The notes under the pieces are model-generated. The model was not told the DNA's origin and did no database searches. It saw nothing but the letters and a program-made list of their open reading frames with translations. A program made the position numbers and the translations under genes. A stretch of DNA of 64,000 nucleotides from Bog-473 sp963730785 (lineage in GTDB: Bacteria; Actinomycetota; Acidimicrobiia; Acidimicrobiales; RAAP-2). Location: contig CAVSTF010000001.1 in NCBI GenBank assembly GCA_963730785.1, positions 1-64,000 on the forward strand, given 5' to 3'. Positions 1 through 9,024 of the stretch are shown here, in pieces. Positions within the stretch are counted from its first letter, which is position 1; the number at the start of each line of letters is the position of its first letter.

Positions 1-329
1 CTGGGCGGCGATGGGCGGGAGTTCGGGGTGGCAGATGGTGCACCAATTCCCGAAGAACATCAGCACGGCCGGCTTGCCACCTGAAACCGGGTACCCCGAC
101 TGATCCGGTTCCGTTCAGCCGTTCGGCCGAGAACGAAGGCACCAATCCCCCGGTGCGAGGAGGTCCCGTTCTTGGTGCTTTTGGTGCCCAGGTTGGTAAA
201 GAGGCCGACGCCGAGGACGATTGCCGCCCAGACCCCATGAAGATGAACGCCCGTCGACGGTCTCGGCGCCGCCAGGGGTGCCGGAGAATCCCCGGTTGAG
301 GTGGTGGTCACAGGTTCAATGGATGTCAT
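1..329 (-). CDS. Membrane-anchored thioredoxin-like redoxin (TlpA/ResA type), partial and frameshifted
   Basis: The gene begins at ATG 329 and runs off the left edge. The first ~45 residues include a hydrophobic segment (around WAAIVLGVGLF), consistent with an N-terminal membrane anchor. After two apparent frame changes (near 180 and near 100) the redoxin core is readable: a GKPAVLMFFGNWCTICHPEL stretch with a WCxxC active site (W-C-T-I-C). Proteins of this type reduce apocytochrome c or assembly-factor disulfides outside the membrane. The start overlaps the end of ctaB by 14 bases on the same strand, so a role in cytochrome oxidase or cytochrome c maturation is a reasonable inference. Only the N-terminal third is in the window. 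Confidence 0.6.
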
Positions 330-1244
330 TGCGGATCAACACGTCGCCGGCCATGGCCACGAACAGCACCGTGAGGTACGTGATGGAGTAGTGAACACCC
401 GCATGGCGTCTTTCCCGGTCACGAGCTCTCGGCGAGCCAAACTCCAGAGGCGGGTCGTCATGCACCATGAAGCCCACACCGAGTACGCCGGCGATATCAT
501 GTACACGAGTCCCAGATGCGCCACCGGGCCGAAAAGGAGCGAGAGGCCAACCAGGAGGACCGTGTAGAGCACAATCTCCCGGGTCGTGCGCTTCATGGAC
601 GCCACCACCGGCAACATCGGCACATCGGCTGCCGCGTAGTCCTCCTTGTACCGCACGGCCAACGACCAGAAGTGCGGAGGAGTCCAAATGAAGATGATGG
701 CGAAGAGAATGACCGGTGCCCACGACAGGCTGTTGGTCACCGCAGCCCAGCCGACCAGTACCGGTACGGCACCGGCGGCACCACCGATCACGATGTTCTG
801 CGATGAGCGTCGCTTGAGCCAGAGCGTATAGACGAAGACGTAGAAGAGCGTGGCGGACACCGCCAGCACGGCCGACAGAAGATTGACGGCCAGCCAGAGC
901 TCGGTAAAGGCCAGTACCTCAAGGTGATGGCGAAGATGAGCGCCGCCGTGGGCGTCATAGCCCCAGTGACCAGTGGGCGGTTGCTTGGTCCGGTTCATCA
1001 GCTTGTCGATGTCACGGTCCACCACCATGTTGATGGCGTTGGCCCCACCGGCGGCCAGGGTGCCTCCGAGCAGGGTGGCCAGCATCAGCCACACCGATGG
1101 CAGGCCGTGCTTCGCCACCACCATGGTGGGCAGGGTGGTGACCAGGAGAAGCTCAATGATCCGAGGCTTCGTCAGCGCGACGTAGGCGCCGATGGCTGAC
1201 CACCCGCGTTTCTGACCCGTTTGGACGGGCGCCAGGGAGGACAT
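316..1244 (-). CDS. ctaB: Protoheme IX farnesyltransferase
   Basis: This enzyme converts heme B to heme O by adding a farnesyl group, the first step to heme A for aa3-type oxidases. It is a UbiA-superfamily integral membrane protein. The first Asp-rich region is visible as NMVVDRDIDKLMNRT (residues 72-86), preceded by ALTKPRIIELLLVTTLPT, and the WTPPHFW motif typical of CtaB/CyoE is present. ATG 1244 follows a GGGAGGG run, although the spacing is very short. Several indels are apparent: a compensated pair at about 920-980, then switches near 495, 465 and 400. The C-terminus (YSITYLTVLF...) reads in a second frame to the stop at 316. It is divergent from ctaA. Confidence 0.9.
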
Positions 1245-1310
1245 CCCTCCCAGCCTACGACCAGGCACTCGCTTCTTACCAAGCGAGGGGTGCCGGTACG
1301 ATTGGGCCAA
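1245..1310. promoter_or_regulatory. Divergent ctaB/ctaA intergenic region
   Basis: These 66 bases separate the starts of two heme A biosynthesis genes that point away from each other, so both promoters and any shared control must lie here or extend into the coding starts. I see no convincing -35/-10 pair or palindrome. Confidence 0.4.
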
Positions 1311-2279
1311 GTGTCGTCCCGCCGGCCCTTCGTGGTCTCTCCCACCCTCAGCCATCGCCTGAATCTCCTGGCCATGGCCCTGGTGGCCCTCATTGTGGTC
1401 ACCGGCGGGGCGGTCCGATTGACCGGTTCGGGCTCGGCTGCAGCCGATTGGCCCGACTGCTCCGTCGGGCCACCTGACCCCCGCCCTGCAGTTCCACGGC
1501 CTGGTCGAATTCGGAAATCGCCTGGTCACGGTGGTCCTGACCATCGCCGTGGCCGCCTCGTTCCTGGGGGCGATCTTCCGCCGGCCCCGCCGAACCGACC
1601 TGATCTATCTGAGCGGTGGCCTGGTGGTGGGCGTACTGGCCCAGGCCGTGCTGGGCGGGATCGTCGTCTACACCAAGCTCAATCCCTACCTGGTCATGGT
1701 CCACTTCTTCGCCACCATGGTGCTGCTGGCCGACGCCGTGGTGCTCGTCCACCGGTCACGCCGTGACTACCGACCGGGTCGGCCCGGCTCATCATTCCGC
1801 GCAACCTGCTCAAACTCCACTACGTCGTCCTGGGCGTATTGGCGCTGGTCATTGCGGCCGGTACGGCCACCACGGGGGCCGGACCCCATGCCGGCGACGC
1901 CTCCGGACAGCAAGTGGCGAAGCGGATCCCCATCGCGCTCCGGGACATGGCCGAACTCCATTCGAGCTTGGTCATGCTGCTGATCGGGCTGACCATCGGC
2001 TTGGTGGTCGGCTTCCACCTGGTCGATGTGCCCGAGCGGGTCCGAAAGGGCGGCCGAGTCCTGTTGGCCGTCATGGTGGCCCAAGCTGCCGTGGGCTACA
2101 CCCAGTACTTCACCCATCTCCCGGCGTTGCTGGTTGAGGTGCACTTGGCCGGGGTGACCATCCTGGTGGTGGGCGCGGTCAAGTGCTTCCTGATCTGCAC
2201 CTTCCATCCCCCCGAGACGATCGAGGTGCCGGCCGAGGTGCCGACGGCCCAGGACAGGGTTCCCGTCCCGGCCCGATAG
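1311..2279 (+). CDS. ctaA: Heme A synthase (COX15/CtaA), frameshifted
   Basis: Heme A synthase oxidises the C8 methyl of heme O in the membrane. The N-terminus has the family pattern of a first membrane helix followed by VVTGGAVRLTGSG and then DWPDC. Reading continues in a second frame from about 1470 (FHGLVEFGNRLVTVVLTIAV, then LVVGVLAQAVLGGIVV and LVMVHF) and in a third from about 1780 (MAELHSSLVML, LVEVHLAGVTI), giving about eight membrane segments and the paired heme-ligand histidines (FHGLVE, MVHF, ELHSS, EVHLA). GTG 1311 is the likely start. At least two indels break the frame although all motifs are retained. Confidence 0.85.
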
Positions 2280-2330
2280 GCTCTTCCCTTCGTGCGATCA
2301 GCACCGGTTCACGCCGATACCGATCGACAG

Positions 2331-2403
2331 GCCCCCATCGTCTAGCGGCCTAGGACACCGCCCTTTCACGGCGGCAGCACGGGTTCGAATCCCGTTGGGG
2401 GTG
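2331..2403 (+). tRNA. tRNA-Glu (anticodon TTC)
   Basis: A 73-base cloverleaf. The acceptor stem GCCCCCA pairs with TGGGGGT (one G-U pair), the D arm is TCTAGCGGCCTAGGA, the anticodon stem CCGCC/GGCGG encloses the loop CTTTCAC with anticodon TTC, and the T arm is CGGGTTCGAATCCCG. The discriminator base is G and CCA is not encoded. Confidence 0.96.
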
Positions 2404-2616
2404 CTCTGTGGCCTACACCCCGTAGGTCGAGCCAGCTTTATGAGAATTTGGTCGTGAGCTACCTGGATGTATCCATGCCCAAGCTCGATGAGGAGATTTC
2501 GCCGGAAAGTCTGCGAACGCCTTGGCATAGGCCCCGTTTAGCGGGCCAGGTGAATCGCCTCGGTGCCATTACCGTGAGTCAACCTGAAGACAGATAGTCC
2601 ACCGAACGAGGTTGCT

Positions 2617-3634
2617 ATGGCTCTGGTCAACAATGCGGTGTACGTAGGGGGAAAGAGGAGCGCTGATCCACGCACCCTCGACGAGACGTACGAAGTGCTG
2701 CGCGAACGGCGAGGTATGGCCTGGATCGGCCTCTATAGGCCGGACGTGGAGGAGCTCCGCTCAGTAGCCCGCGAGTTCGAGCTCCATGAGTTGGCTGTGG
2801 AGGACGCCATCCTGGCCCACCAGCGGCCGAAACTGGAGCGCTACGGGACAACGCTCTTCACCGTTCTTCGGCCCGCCCGCTATATCGATGCCACCGAGGA
2901 GGTCGAGTTCGGGGAGGTGCACATCTTTACCGGACCCGATTTCGTCGTCACCATTCGTCATGCCGAGACCCCCGATCTCGGCATGGTGCGCAAGCGACTC
3001 GAAGGCTCGCCCGAATTGCTCGTGTCTTGGCCCAGAAGCGGTCCTCTACGCGATCGTTGATCAGGTTGTTGACGAGTACGCCCCGGTGGTCGCCGGTCTC
3101 GAGAATGACATCGACGAGATCGAAGACCAGTTGTTCCAGGGGGATCCGGCCGTGTCACGCCGAATCTACAAACTGTCCCGGGAAGTCATCGAGTTCCAAA
3201 GAGCAACCCAACCCTTGCTTGGCATGCTGCAATGCACTTGAAGGCGGATTCGACAAATACGAAGTTGACCTCGAGTTGCGGCGAAATCTTCGCGACGTCA
3301 CCGACCACGTAATCCGGATCGTGGAGAGAGCGGACTCGTTCCGCACCATTTTCAGAATGCACTTACCGTGCACAGCACCCTGGTCAGTCAGCAACAAAAC
3401 GATGAGATGCGAAGCCTGGCCGAAACGAGCGTGGCCCAGAACGAAGAAGTGAAGAAGATCTCAGCGTGGGCGGCCATTGGATTCGCCCCCACGATTGTGG
3501 GGACCATTTACGGAATGAACTTCAGAACCATGCCCGAGCTGCATTGGTACTACGGCTATCCGTTGGCGCTCGGCTTGATGGTGACGCTCTCAACGGCGCT
3601 CTATATATCCTTCAAGCGCCGTAGCTGGATCTGA
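2617..3634 (+). CDS. corA: CorA-family magnesium/cobalt channel, frameshifted
   Basis: The N-terminal cytoplasmic domain (LYRPDVEELRSVAREFELHELAVEDA) and the two C-terminal membrane helices with the signature Y-G-M-N (GTIYGMNFRTMPELHWYYG) identify a CorA divalent cation channel. The last residues KRRSWI form the usual basic tail. ATG 2617 follows GAGG. Four frame segments are needed, with switches near 3030, 3232 and 3355. The long helix (VDEYAPVVAGLENDIDEIED) is intact. Full length would be about 340 residues, normal for the family. It stands alone between tRNA-Glu and a convergent TetR gene. Confidence 0.9.
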
Positions 3635-3640
3635 GTTCGC

Positions 3641-4325
3641 TTACTTGTTTTTCCTCCGCCCCTCGCTCGGCGGGTACAGCGCGGGAAGCACATCCATCAG
3701 TTTCGGGAGCAGGGGGGAAAAACGCCCTGTGCCCCAAGGTAGATCAGGCTCATTGGCCAGGGCTTGGCCGAAGACACCGGCAATAAAGACCGAAACGACG
3801 TACATCGCCTGATCGGAATCTACCTTCAGGGCCAAGCTGACCCGCCGCGACGGCTTCGGCGAGCGCTCGTCGCTGTATGGCCACCATTTCGACGCTGGCC
3901 GCCATCGACTCCGCGCTCGGTTCGAAGTGCGGGACGGGACGCCAGAACATCAGTTGGGCGATCGCTCCGTTCGCCAAGAGCCACCGGCCGCTGGCATCCA
4001 GACCGGCCGCCAGCGCAGTGAGACCCGGCTCAGCCTCCTCAATGGCCGAGCGCATCACCTCAAGGTGCTCGACCATGCCCCGTCGGAAGAGGTCGTCATA
4101 GAGGGCCATGAGGGAGTCGAAGTATTTGTAGAGCGACGGTGGCTGGACCCCGAGACGGCGAGCCACCTCAGAGAAGGTGAGGCCGTTGACTCCCGCTTCG
4201 GCCATGACCTCCAACGCGATGTCGAGGATTTCCTCAATCGTCTCCTGACGACGGCGGGCCCGCCGATCAGGTCGGGTCGGGCTCGACGACGGGTCATCGT
4301 TCGGCTGTTCAGGCACAGTACTCAC
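3641..4325 (-). CDS. TetR-family transcriptional regulator
   Basis: The N-terminal helix-turn-helix reads ITFS-like as GLTFSEVARRLGVQPPSLYKY, followed by a ligand-binding C-terminal domain. The frame changes near 3833. Residues after AEAVAAGQL continue as ALKVDSDQAMYVVSVFIAGVFGQAL to the stop at 3641, giving about 225 residues. The C-terminal part resembles TetR_C_33-type regulators. The start at ATG 4325 is divergent from the SRPBCC gene at 4417, so it probably represses that operon, possibly through the palindrome at 4364-4382. Confidence 0.88.
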
Positions 4326-4353
4326 GGCGAAATCAGCATATCACTTGGGAGGG

Positions 4354-4382
4354 TTGACAAGTAAAGCTAATACCTATAGCTT
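4354..4382 (+). promoter_or_regulatory. Promoter with overlapping inverted repeat upstream of the SRPBCC-MBL operon
   Basis: A perfect TTGACA (-35) lies at 4354-4359. At a 15-17 base spacing there are TATAGC or TAGCTT hexamers. The inverted repeat AAGCTA (4364-4369) / TAGCTT (4377-4382) with a 7-base spacer covers the spacer and -10 region, a position suited to repression by the divergent TetR regulator. The operator assignment is inferred from position only. Confidence 0.5.
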
Positions 4383-4416
4383 ATTCGTTACCAACCAATT
4401 CACGAAGGAGGGCAGC

Positions 4417-4933
4417 ATGCCGCCCAAGAACCAACGCTGGTGGTTGACCAAGGACCAAGTTGAATTGGTCATCCAGGCCGACGCCAGAACTGCTGTACGA
4501 CATGGTCTCCGACCTTCCCCGCATCGGCGAGTGGAGCCCGGAGTGCGAGCGAGTGGAATGGGAAGGCGCCGTCACCGTGCCCGAAGTGGGCACCACGTTC
4601 AACGGCCACAACGCCGTCGGGCCGGGCCGCCGCATTCGGTACTCGCGACACGGCCGGGTGCTGGCCGCGGACCGCGGCAAGGAATTCAGCTTCATCACCG
4701 ACGAAGGTGGTCGGGAGTCAACGCAGTGGACGTACCGGTTCGAGCCGACGGCGAACGGGACCCGGGTGACCGAGGGCTACGAGGTCCATTGGATCCCGAC
4801 CTGGGCCCGCATCATCGACGTCCCTCTCAATCGGCACAAGGAACTGGTCGAGAACATGGGCACGACGCTGGAGCGCCTCAAGGTGGCCGCCGAGTCCCGG
4901 GCTCAACTCGCACCGAAGCAGGTGCAGCCATGA
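4417..4933 (+). CDS. SRPBCC (START-like) family protein
   Basis: ATG 4417 follows a strong GAAGGAGG site. After a frame change near 4480 the protein reads TPELLYDMVSDLPRIGEWSPECERVEW, the typical beginning of polyketide cyclase/START-like proteins (SRPBCC, about 160 residues), with the closing helix NRHKELVENMGTTLERLK. Such proteins bind hydrophobic ligands in a deep cavity; the ligand cannot be told. The stop overlaps the start of the next gene in an ATGA, so the two are translationally coupled. Confidence 0.8.
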
Positions 4934-5727
4934 TCACTGCTTTCAATGGTGGCCCCGGCGTGGACGTGATTACCCGAACCGCTGAGATCCCGACTCTCGG
5001 CTCACTGGCCATCAACGCCTTCGTCCTGCATGGCGCCGAGCCCCTCCTCGTCGACACCGGAGCGGTCGCCGACCGCGCCGAATTCATGACCGCACTGGAA
5101 TCCGTCATCAATCCAATGGAGCTGAAATGGATATGGCTCACACATACGGACTTCGATCACATCGGCTCACTGGCGACGTTGCTCGAACTGAATCCCGATC
5201 TTCGAGTCATTACGTCATTTCTGGCCGTCGGCATCATGGGCCTCTCTTCCACCCCGATACCGATGGACCGAGTGCACCTCATCAACCCGGGACAATCAGT
5301 GGCAGCAGGCGACCGCCGGTTGACCGCGGTGAGGCCACCCGTATTCGACAACCCGATCACCATCGGGTTCGTCGACGACCAGACCGGTGCCGTGTTCAGC
5401 TCGGACTGCTTCGGCGGCCTCCTGCCCGGCGCGCCCGAAGATGCCTCGGAGCTGGACTCCGCCACGCTCATGTCGGGCCAGGTCAGATGGGCCTCCGTCG
5501 ACTCGTCATGGGTGCATGACGTCGACCGGGAAAAGTTTGGCGCCTCGTTGGATCGGTGGCGGGCCCTAGAACCATCTCGCATTTACAGCAGCCACCTGCC
5601 TCCCGCCCCTGGGTCCATGCTCGACCTATTTGTCGAGGCGCTGTCCCAGGTACCTGACGCGCCCCGTTTCGAAGGACTCGATCAGGCCGCACTCGAAATG
5701 ATGCTCGCCGGAGCAGTCGGGTCATAG
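4930..5727 (+). CDS. Metallo-beta-lactamase-fold protein, flavodiiron/ODP-like
   Basis: This 265-residue protein has the MBL core: VDTG (residues 41-44), then THTDFDHIGS with H72, D74, D76 and H77, S-S-D-C-F-G with D159, and SSH with H222. The spacing H-x-[E/D]-x-D-H-x-G matches the diiron site of flavodiiron proteins and stand-alone oxygen-binding diiron proteins (ODP), not the HxHxDH of hydrolases. The usual fourth-ligand His in the family's HWPDS-like motif is replaced here (RPPVFDNP). No flavodoxin or rubredoxin domain follows. It is a paralogue of the protein at 9560-10399 and is coupled to the SRPBCC gene. Oxygen or NO binding is possible, but catalysis is unproven. Confidence 0.78.
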   Translation: MITAFNGGPGVDVITRTAEIPTLGSLAINAFVLHGAEPLLVDTGAVADRAEFMTALESVINPMELKWIWLTHTDFDHIGSLATLLELNPDLRVITSFLAVGIMGLSSTPIPMDRVHLINPGQSVAAGDRRLTAVRPPVFDNPITIGFVDDQTGAVFSSDCFGGLLPGAPEDASELDSATLMSGQVRWASVDSSWVHDVDREKFGASLDRWRALEPSRIYSSHLPPAPGSMLDLFVEALSQVPDAPRFEGLDQAALEMMLAGAVGS

Positions 5728-5736
5728 GTAGCGCCT

Positions 5737-5789
5737 CCGCTGTCGTCCGTGCTGGCACGGACGACAGCGGGTCGCAGGCTCCGTAGGGT
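5737..5789 (+). promoter_or_regulatory. 34-bp perfect palindrome plus promoter (shared element, copy 1)
   Basis: Positions 5737-5752 and 5755-5770 are perfect 16-base inverted arms around a central TG. The core CGTGCTGGCACGGA (5748-5761) also occurs at 9461-9474. The right arm ends over a -35-like ACGACA (5761-5766). It is followed after 17 bases by TAGGGT (5784-5789), an actinobacterial TANNNT -10 box. The downstream gene starts at 5830. The palindrome could instead act as a terminator hairpin for the upstream gene, but there is no T tract, and the asymmetric -35/-10 portion is also shared with copy 2, which favours a regulated promoter. Confidence 0.6.
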
Positions 5790-5829
5790 TCGAAGTGGCA
5801 GTACCCACACCTCAACGGAGGAGACAGAT

Positions 5830-6099
5830 ATGTCCGTCCTAATGGTCCACTTTTGGCCCGACGCCACCGAAGAGCAATACCGAGCCACCATCGCGGTTGT
5901 TCACCCCGCGGGTGGGCTTCCCGCCGGACAAACGCACCACGTCGCTGGCCCGACTGAAGGCGGCTTCTTGATTTCGGCCGAGTGGGACTCGAAGGAGAGC
6001 GCTGACCGATTCGTGCAGGACGTACTCCTGCCGGCTATGCCCGTCGCGGGCGGATTCGAGGGTCAACCTGAAGAGCGCACGGCGGAGATAATCAGCTAG
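5830..6099 (+). CDS. Small ABM-like dimeric alpha/beta-barrel protein
   Basis: An 89-residue protein starting at ATG 5830 behind GGAGGAGA. It has the order strand (SVLMVHFWP), helix (TEEQYRATIAVV), strand (GFLISAEWDS), helix (ESADRFVQDVLLPAM), which fits the antibiotic-biosynthesis-monooxygenase/dimeric alpha-beta barrel fold. Similar tiny proteins are often annotated as hypothetical. No catalytic residues can be assigned. It has its own promoter carrying the palindromic element shared with the MBL gene at 9560, linking it to the same regulon. Confidence 0.6.
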   Translation: MSVLMVHFWPDATEEQYRATIAVVHPAGGLPAGQTHHVAGPTEGGFLISAEWDSKESADRFVQDVLLPAMPVAGGFEGQPEERTAEIIS

Positions 6100-6193
6100 G
6101 CCCATTGTTCATTCCTCTGCAGACTCGTTACGCTGAGTCATATTCAGCAGGTGGAGTTTGACCAGTCTCGCTGATCCTCGAAAGGAGTCATCA

Positions 6194-6769
6194 ATGACTG
6201 CAGCTGATTTGGAGACCGGCGATGAGCTTTCGCCGCAGTGGAACGGCGTCAACCATTTGGCCCTCATCACCTCTGACATGGACGCAACCGTCCGCTTCTA
6301 TCACGGCACTCTCGGAGCGCGACTCGTTGGCACCATCGGCACGGCTGACTTCCGGCACTATTTCTTCGAGTTCGGACCGAAAAGCACCGTGGCGTTCTTC
6401 GAATACAAGAACTCGACCGCCGAACCATTTGCCAAGCCTGCCGGTGTCCCCGACCCCCGTGCGCCGCAATTCGACCATTTGTCGCTGAATCTGCCCGACG
6501 AGGAGTCACTCAATCAGCTACGGAATCGCCTCAAGGCCGCTGACTGTGAAGTGACCGACGTCATCGACCACGGTTTCATCCGGTCGGTGTACTTCAGCGA
6601 TCCCAATGGAATCGCACTTGAAGCATCCTGGTGGGTGCGCGACCTCACCGACTCGACTGCCGAGTACAGCGATCGTGGTCAGTTCCTTGACGCTGCTCCT
6701 GTCGCCGCCGTCCGAGAGCTCGAAGAGTCCGGCCAACTCACCAGTACCCCAAGTACTCAGCTCACCTAG
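6194..6769 (+). CDS. VOC-family (glyoxalase/dioxygenase-like) protein
   Basis: This 191-residue protein starts at ATG 6194 after AAAGGAG (an earlier ATG at 6158 has no good site). It has two VOC half-modules: GVNHLALITSDMDATVRFY with the first metal His, PQFDHLSLNLPDEESLNQL with the second, and PNGIALEASWW with the metal Glu. These are the positions used by glyoxalase I and extradiol-type dioxygenases, so a divalent-metal enzyme is expected. The substrate is unknown. It is convergent with the response regulator gene; the two abut with no gap. Confidence 0.8.
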   Translation: MTAADLETGDELSPQWNGVNHLALITSDMDATVRFYHGTLGARLVGTIGTADFRHYFFEFGPKSTVAFFEYKNSTAEPFAKPAGVPDPRAPQFDHLSLNLPDEESLNQLRNRLKAADCEVTDVIDHGFIRSVYFSDPNGIALEASWWVRDLTDSTAEYSDRGQFLDAAPVAAVRELEESGQLTSTPSTQLT

Positions 6770-7453
6770 CTACCGAGCGAGCACGCCAGTCGTCGCACGG
6801 AGGTGCGCCAGCACTGCCAGCACGCGCCGATGACTGGCGGGGTCTTCGTGCAGTCCTAACTTCACGAAGATTCGGCCGATGTGGGTTTCGATGGTGCGTG
6901 GGGTGACTTCGAGCCGGTTGGCGATTCGCTCGTTTGAAAGGCCTTCGGCCACTAGGGCCAGGACCTCGCGCTCTTTCGCAGTGAGTTGAATGACCGGATC
7001 CTGCTGGCGTGGCGTGTCAAGGACAGCGTCGACCACTTCAGGATCGATTGCCATTCCGCCCGAGACGACGCGCTCCAACGCGTCGACGAGCTCGGCCGAG
7101 CGAGTGATGCGCTCCTTGAGGAGGTAGCCCACGCCAGACTGCCCGCCCTTCAGCAGGTCCACCGCATGCCGGGTCTCAACTCGTTGGGAGAGCACCAGTG
7201 CTCCAATCCGCGGGTGCGCTCGCTTGAGCTCGATAGCGGCATCGAGACCTTCAGTGGTGTGGGTCGGTGGCATCCGTACGTCGAGGATCACGGCATCGGG
7301 CGAGTCAATTCGCACCACTTCGGTCAGGTTCGTCGCATCGGGCAACTGCCCGATGACATCAACCCCCTCCTCCATCAGGAGGCGGGCGATACCCTCGCGA
7401 ACGAGGACCGCATCGTCAACGAGGATCACCCGCACAACTGGCAACTTTGCCAT
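6770..7453 (-). CDS. NarL/FixJ-type response regulator
   Basis: 227 residues. The receiver domain has acidic pocket D13-D14, phosphoacceptor D58 (AVILDVRMPP) and the conserved Lys in GYLLKER. A C-terminal LuxR helix-turn-helix occupies about residues 158-205 (LTAKEREVLALVAEGLSNERIANRLEVTPRTI, with the linker TIETHIGRIFVKLGL). It lies on the same strand and just downstream of a histidine kinase and a receiver-only protein, which suggests it is the transcriptional output of that kinase. It is a candidate to bind the palindromic element upstream of 5830 and 9560. Confidence 0.92.
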   Translation of the reverse strand: MAKLPVVRVILVDDAVLVREGIARLLMEEGVDVIGQLPDATNLTEVVRIDSPDAVILDVRMPPTHTTEGLDAAIELKRAHPRIGALVLSQRVETRHAVDLLKGGQSGVGYLLKERITRSAELVDALERVVSGGMAIDPEVVDAVLDTPRQQDPVIQLTAKEREVLALVAEGLSNERIANRLEVTPRTIETHIGRIFVKLGLHEDPASHRRVLAVLAHLRATTGVLAR

Positions 7454-7519
7454 ACATGACCTCGGGGTGGAAGTGCCCGCGAAATCAGCGCGGTACTCAG
7501 GTTCCTCTAAGGATTATCC

Positions 7520-8006
7520 CTACGACTGCTCGCTCATAAAGATCGGCTTCGTGATCAATTCGTAGCGCCGGTCCCGGAGCACTTGCTCGGCGACGATGAT
7601 TTCGTAAATTTCCGTCACGACTTCGGGTGGAACGCCCGCCGGTTCGACCATTCGTTGAATGTCTTTCAACTCCTCAGGCGAGACGGGACCATCGGACGCA
7701 CGAATCCTGAGCGCATCGTACAAATTGCCCCGCACAATCATCGGAATTCCAGGAATCTGCAGAAGGTCGTCCATGGTGTCGCTGTCGTCATAGGCGGCGA
7801 CGGCGTCGAGCACCCACTCCGCGATCTTGGGCCACCGTGAGATACCCGTTGAGCCACTCTCGCTCGCGCGCCGTCAGGTTGGCGTTGCCGCCGGCGAGTA
7901 GGAGCATCAACCGTGCGGCCGCCCAATTGTCCTCGTGAGTGATCTGCTCATACAGCTCGGCCGGGGCCTGCCAGTTCTCCCAACCGATCCATTTGAGAGC
8001 CGTCAT
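7520..8006 (-). CDS. TerB-like all-helical protein, frameshifted
   Basis: The start ATG 8006 sits in an ATGA where the kinase would end (TGA 8003-8005). The N-terminal half reads WIGWENWQAPAELYEQITHE and RLMLLLAGGNANLTARERE; after an indel near 7825 the C-terminal half reads VLDAVAAYDDSDTMDDLL, then YDALRIRASDGPVSPEELKD and VTEIYEIIVAEQVLRDRR. The paired pattern (A-x-D-G-x-[LV]-[ST]-x-E-E) resembles TerB-like repeats, found in tellurite-resistance and membrane-associated signalling proteins. In the given sequence it reads in frame with the kinase, so a kinase-TerB fusion cannot be excluded. Its function is unknown. Confidence 0.55.
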
Positions 8007-9024
8007 CCGCCGCCGGTCGCCGTCGAATACCAGCGGCTGGGAGACCGGAAGGTGCGCGACGACGACGGTGCCTCCGCCAGTAGGACTGTCGATGTCGAGT
8101 TGGCCACCGAGGGTCGCCACACGATCCGCCAGCCCGGCCAGCCCCGATCCCGGCGTCGCCGTGGCCCCGCCGCATCCGTCATCGCCCACCGTGACGCGCA
8201 GCGCATCGTCGATGACCGTGGCCCGTACCGAGGCTCGAGCGGCGTCGGCATGCTTGTTCGTGTTGGTCAACGCTTCAGCGACCAAATAGAAAGCGCCGAC
8301 CTCGAGCGCCTCCGGGAGGCGATCCGGAAGGTCGACTTCGAGATCCACCGGTACACCCGGCCGCTCGGCCAGTGCTTCAAGTGCGCCTCCCAGGCCGACA
8401 TCGCTCACGATGGCCGGCTGGATACCCCGGGTGAGGTCGCGCAGTTCGGCCAGGGCGTCCTCCAGCTCTCGGGCCGCGTCGGCCAGTAACTCCGTGACCA
8501 CTGCGTCTCCAGCCGCCTGTCGGGCGGCCATGCGAAGCATCAGCGCCAAGCCGACCAGTCGCTGTTGTGCTCCGTCATGAAGGTTGCGTTCGAGGCGTCG
8601 GAGCTCGCCATCGCCAGCCTCCGCAATTCGAGCTCGAGAGGCCTGCACCTCAAGCAGCTCTGCTCGTAATTCCGCCTTGATGCGCTCGTTGTCGATCGCC
8701 ATCGACGCGGCCTGAGCGGCGGCGCGGAGGCGCTCGGGATGAGTCAGGAGCACCGGATCATGAATCAGACCGGCGACCCGGCTCCCATCACGCTCGATCG
8801 GCGTAAAGGCCATCCGGTCGTCAAAGGCATGAGTCGTGGTCGGTTGGCCGAGCTCATCAACCCAACCTCCTGTCCCAACCCGGACGTAGAGGAGTTCCAG
8901 GGTCGGATCCGACAGCGCAGCGCGAAGGGCATCGCGGCAAGGTGTAACCGGGTCCACCGAAGCCCAACTGCAGAGCCACCAGCTCAGCGTCGACCGAAGT
9001 TGACGACGGCCGGTCAGGACTCAT
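8003..9024 (-). CDS. Soluble sensor histidine kinase (HisKA_3/HATPase), frameshifted near the N-terminus
   Basis: The start ATG 9024 overlaps the stop of the receiver gene in an ATGA. The first ~32 residues are in one frame and the rest in another (break near 8930). The N-terminal ~130 residues look like a degenerate GAF-type sensor domain with no membrane segment. Next come a coiled coil and the H-box LRRLERNLHDGAQQRLVGLA (phospho-His in NLHDG). The ATPase domain follows, with N-box LVAEALTNTNKHADA, G1 VGDDGCGG and G2 GSGLAGLADRVATLGGQL. This is the NarX/DesK-type subfamily, which pairs with NarL regulators such as the one at 6770-7453. A cytoplasmic stimulus (redox, O2 or NO) is inferred from the neighbours. 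Confidence 0.85.

Noticed and set aside
2404..2616. Small open frame (about 2453-2598) between tRNA-Glu and corA, possibly an integrase remnant
   Set aside because: It lacks a ribosome site and any integrase motif. No direct repeat of the tRNA 3' end was seen downstream, so there is no support for an attachment site. The stretch shows nothing else recognisable.
4345..5727. One 460-codon open frame covering both the SRPBCC and MBL genes
   Set aside because: The first third in that frame is an Arg/Gly-rich antisense-like translation. The SRPBCC protein reads in another frame and the MBL protein has its own ATG 4930.
5737..5770. Palindrome as an intrinsic terminator for the MBL gene at 4930-5727
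   Set aside because: It is not excluded, but there is no T tract and only a 2-base centre. The shared core plus -35/-10 layout with 9461-9503 makes a promoter element more likely.
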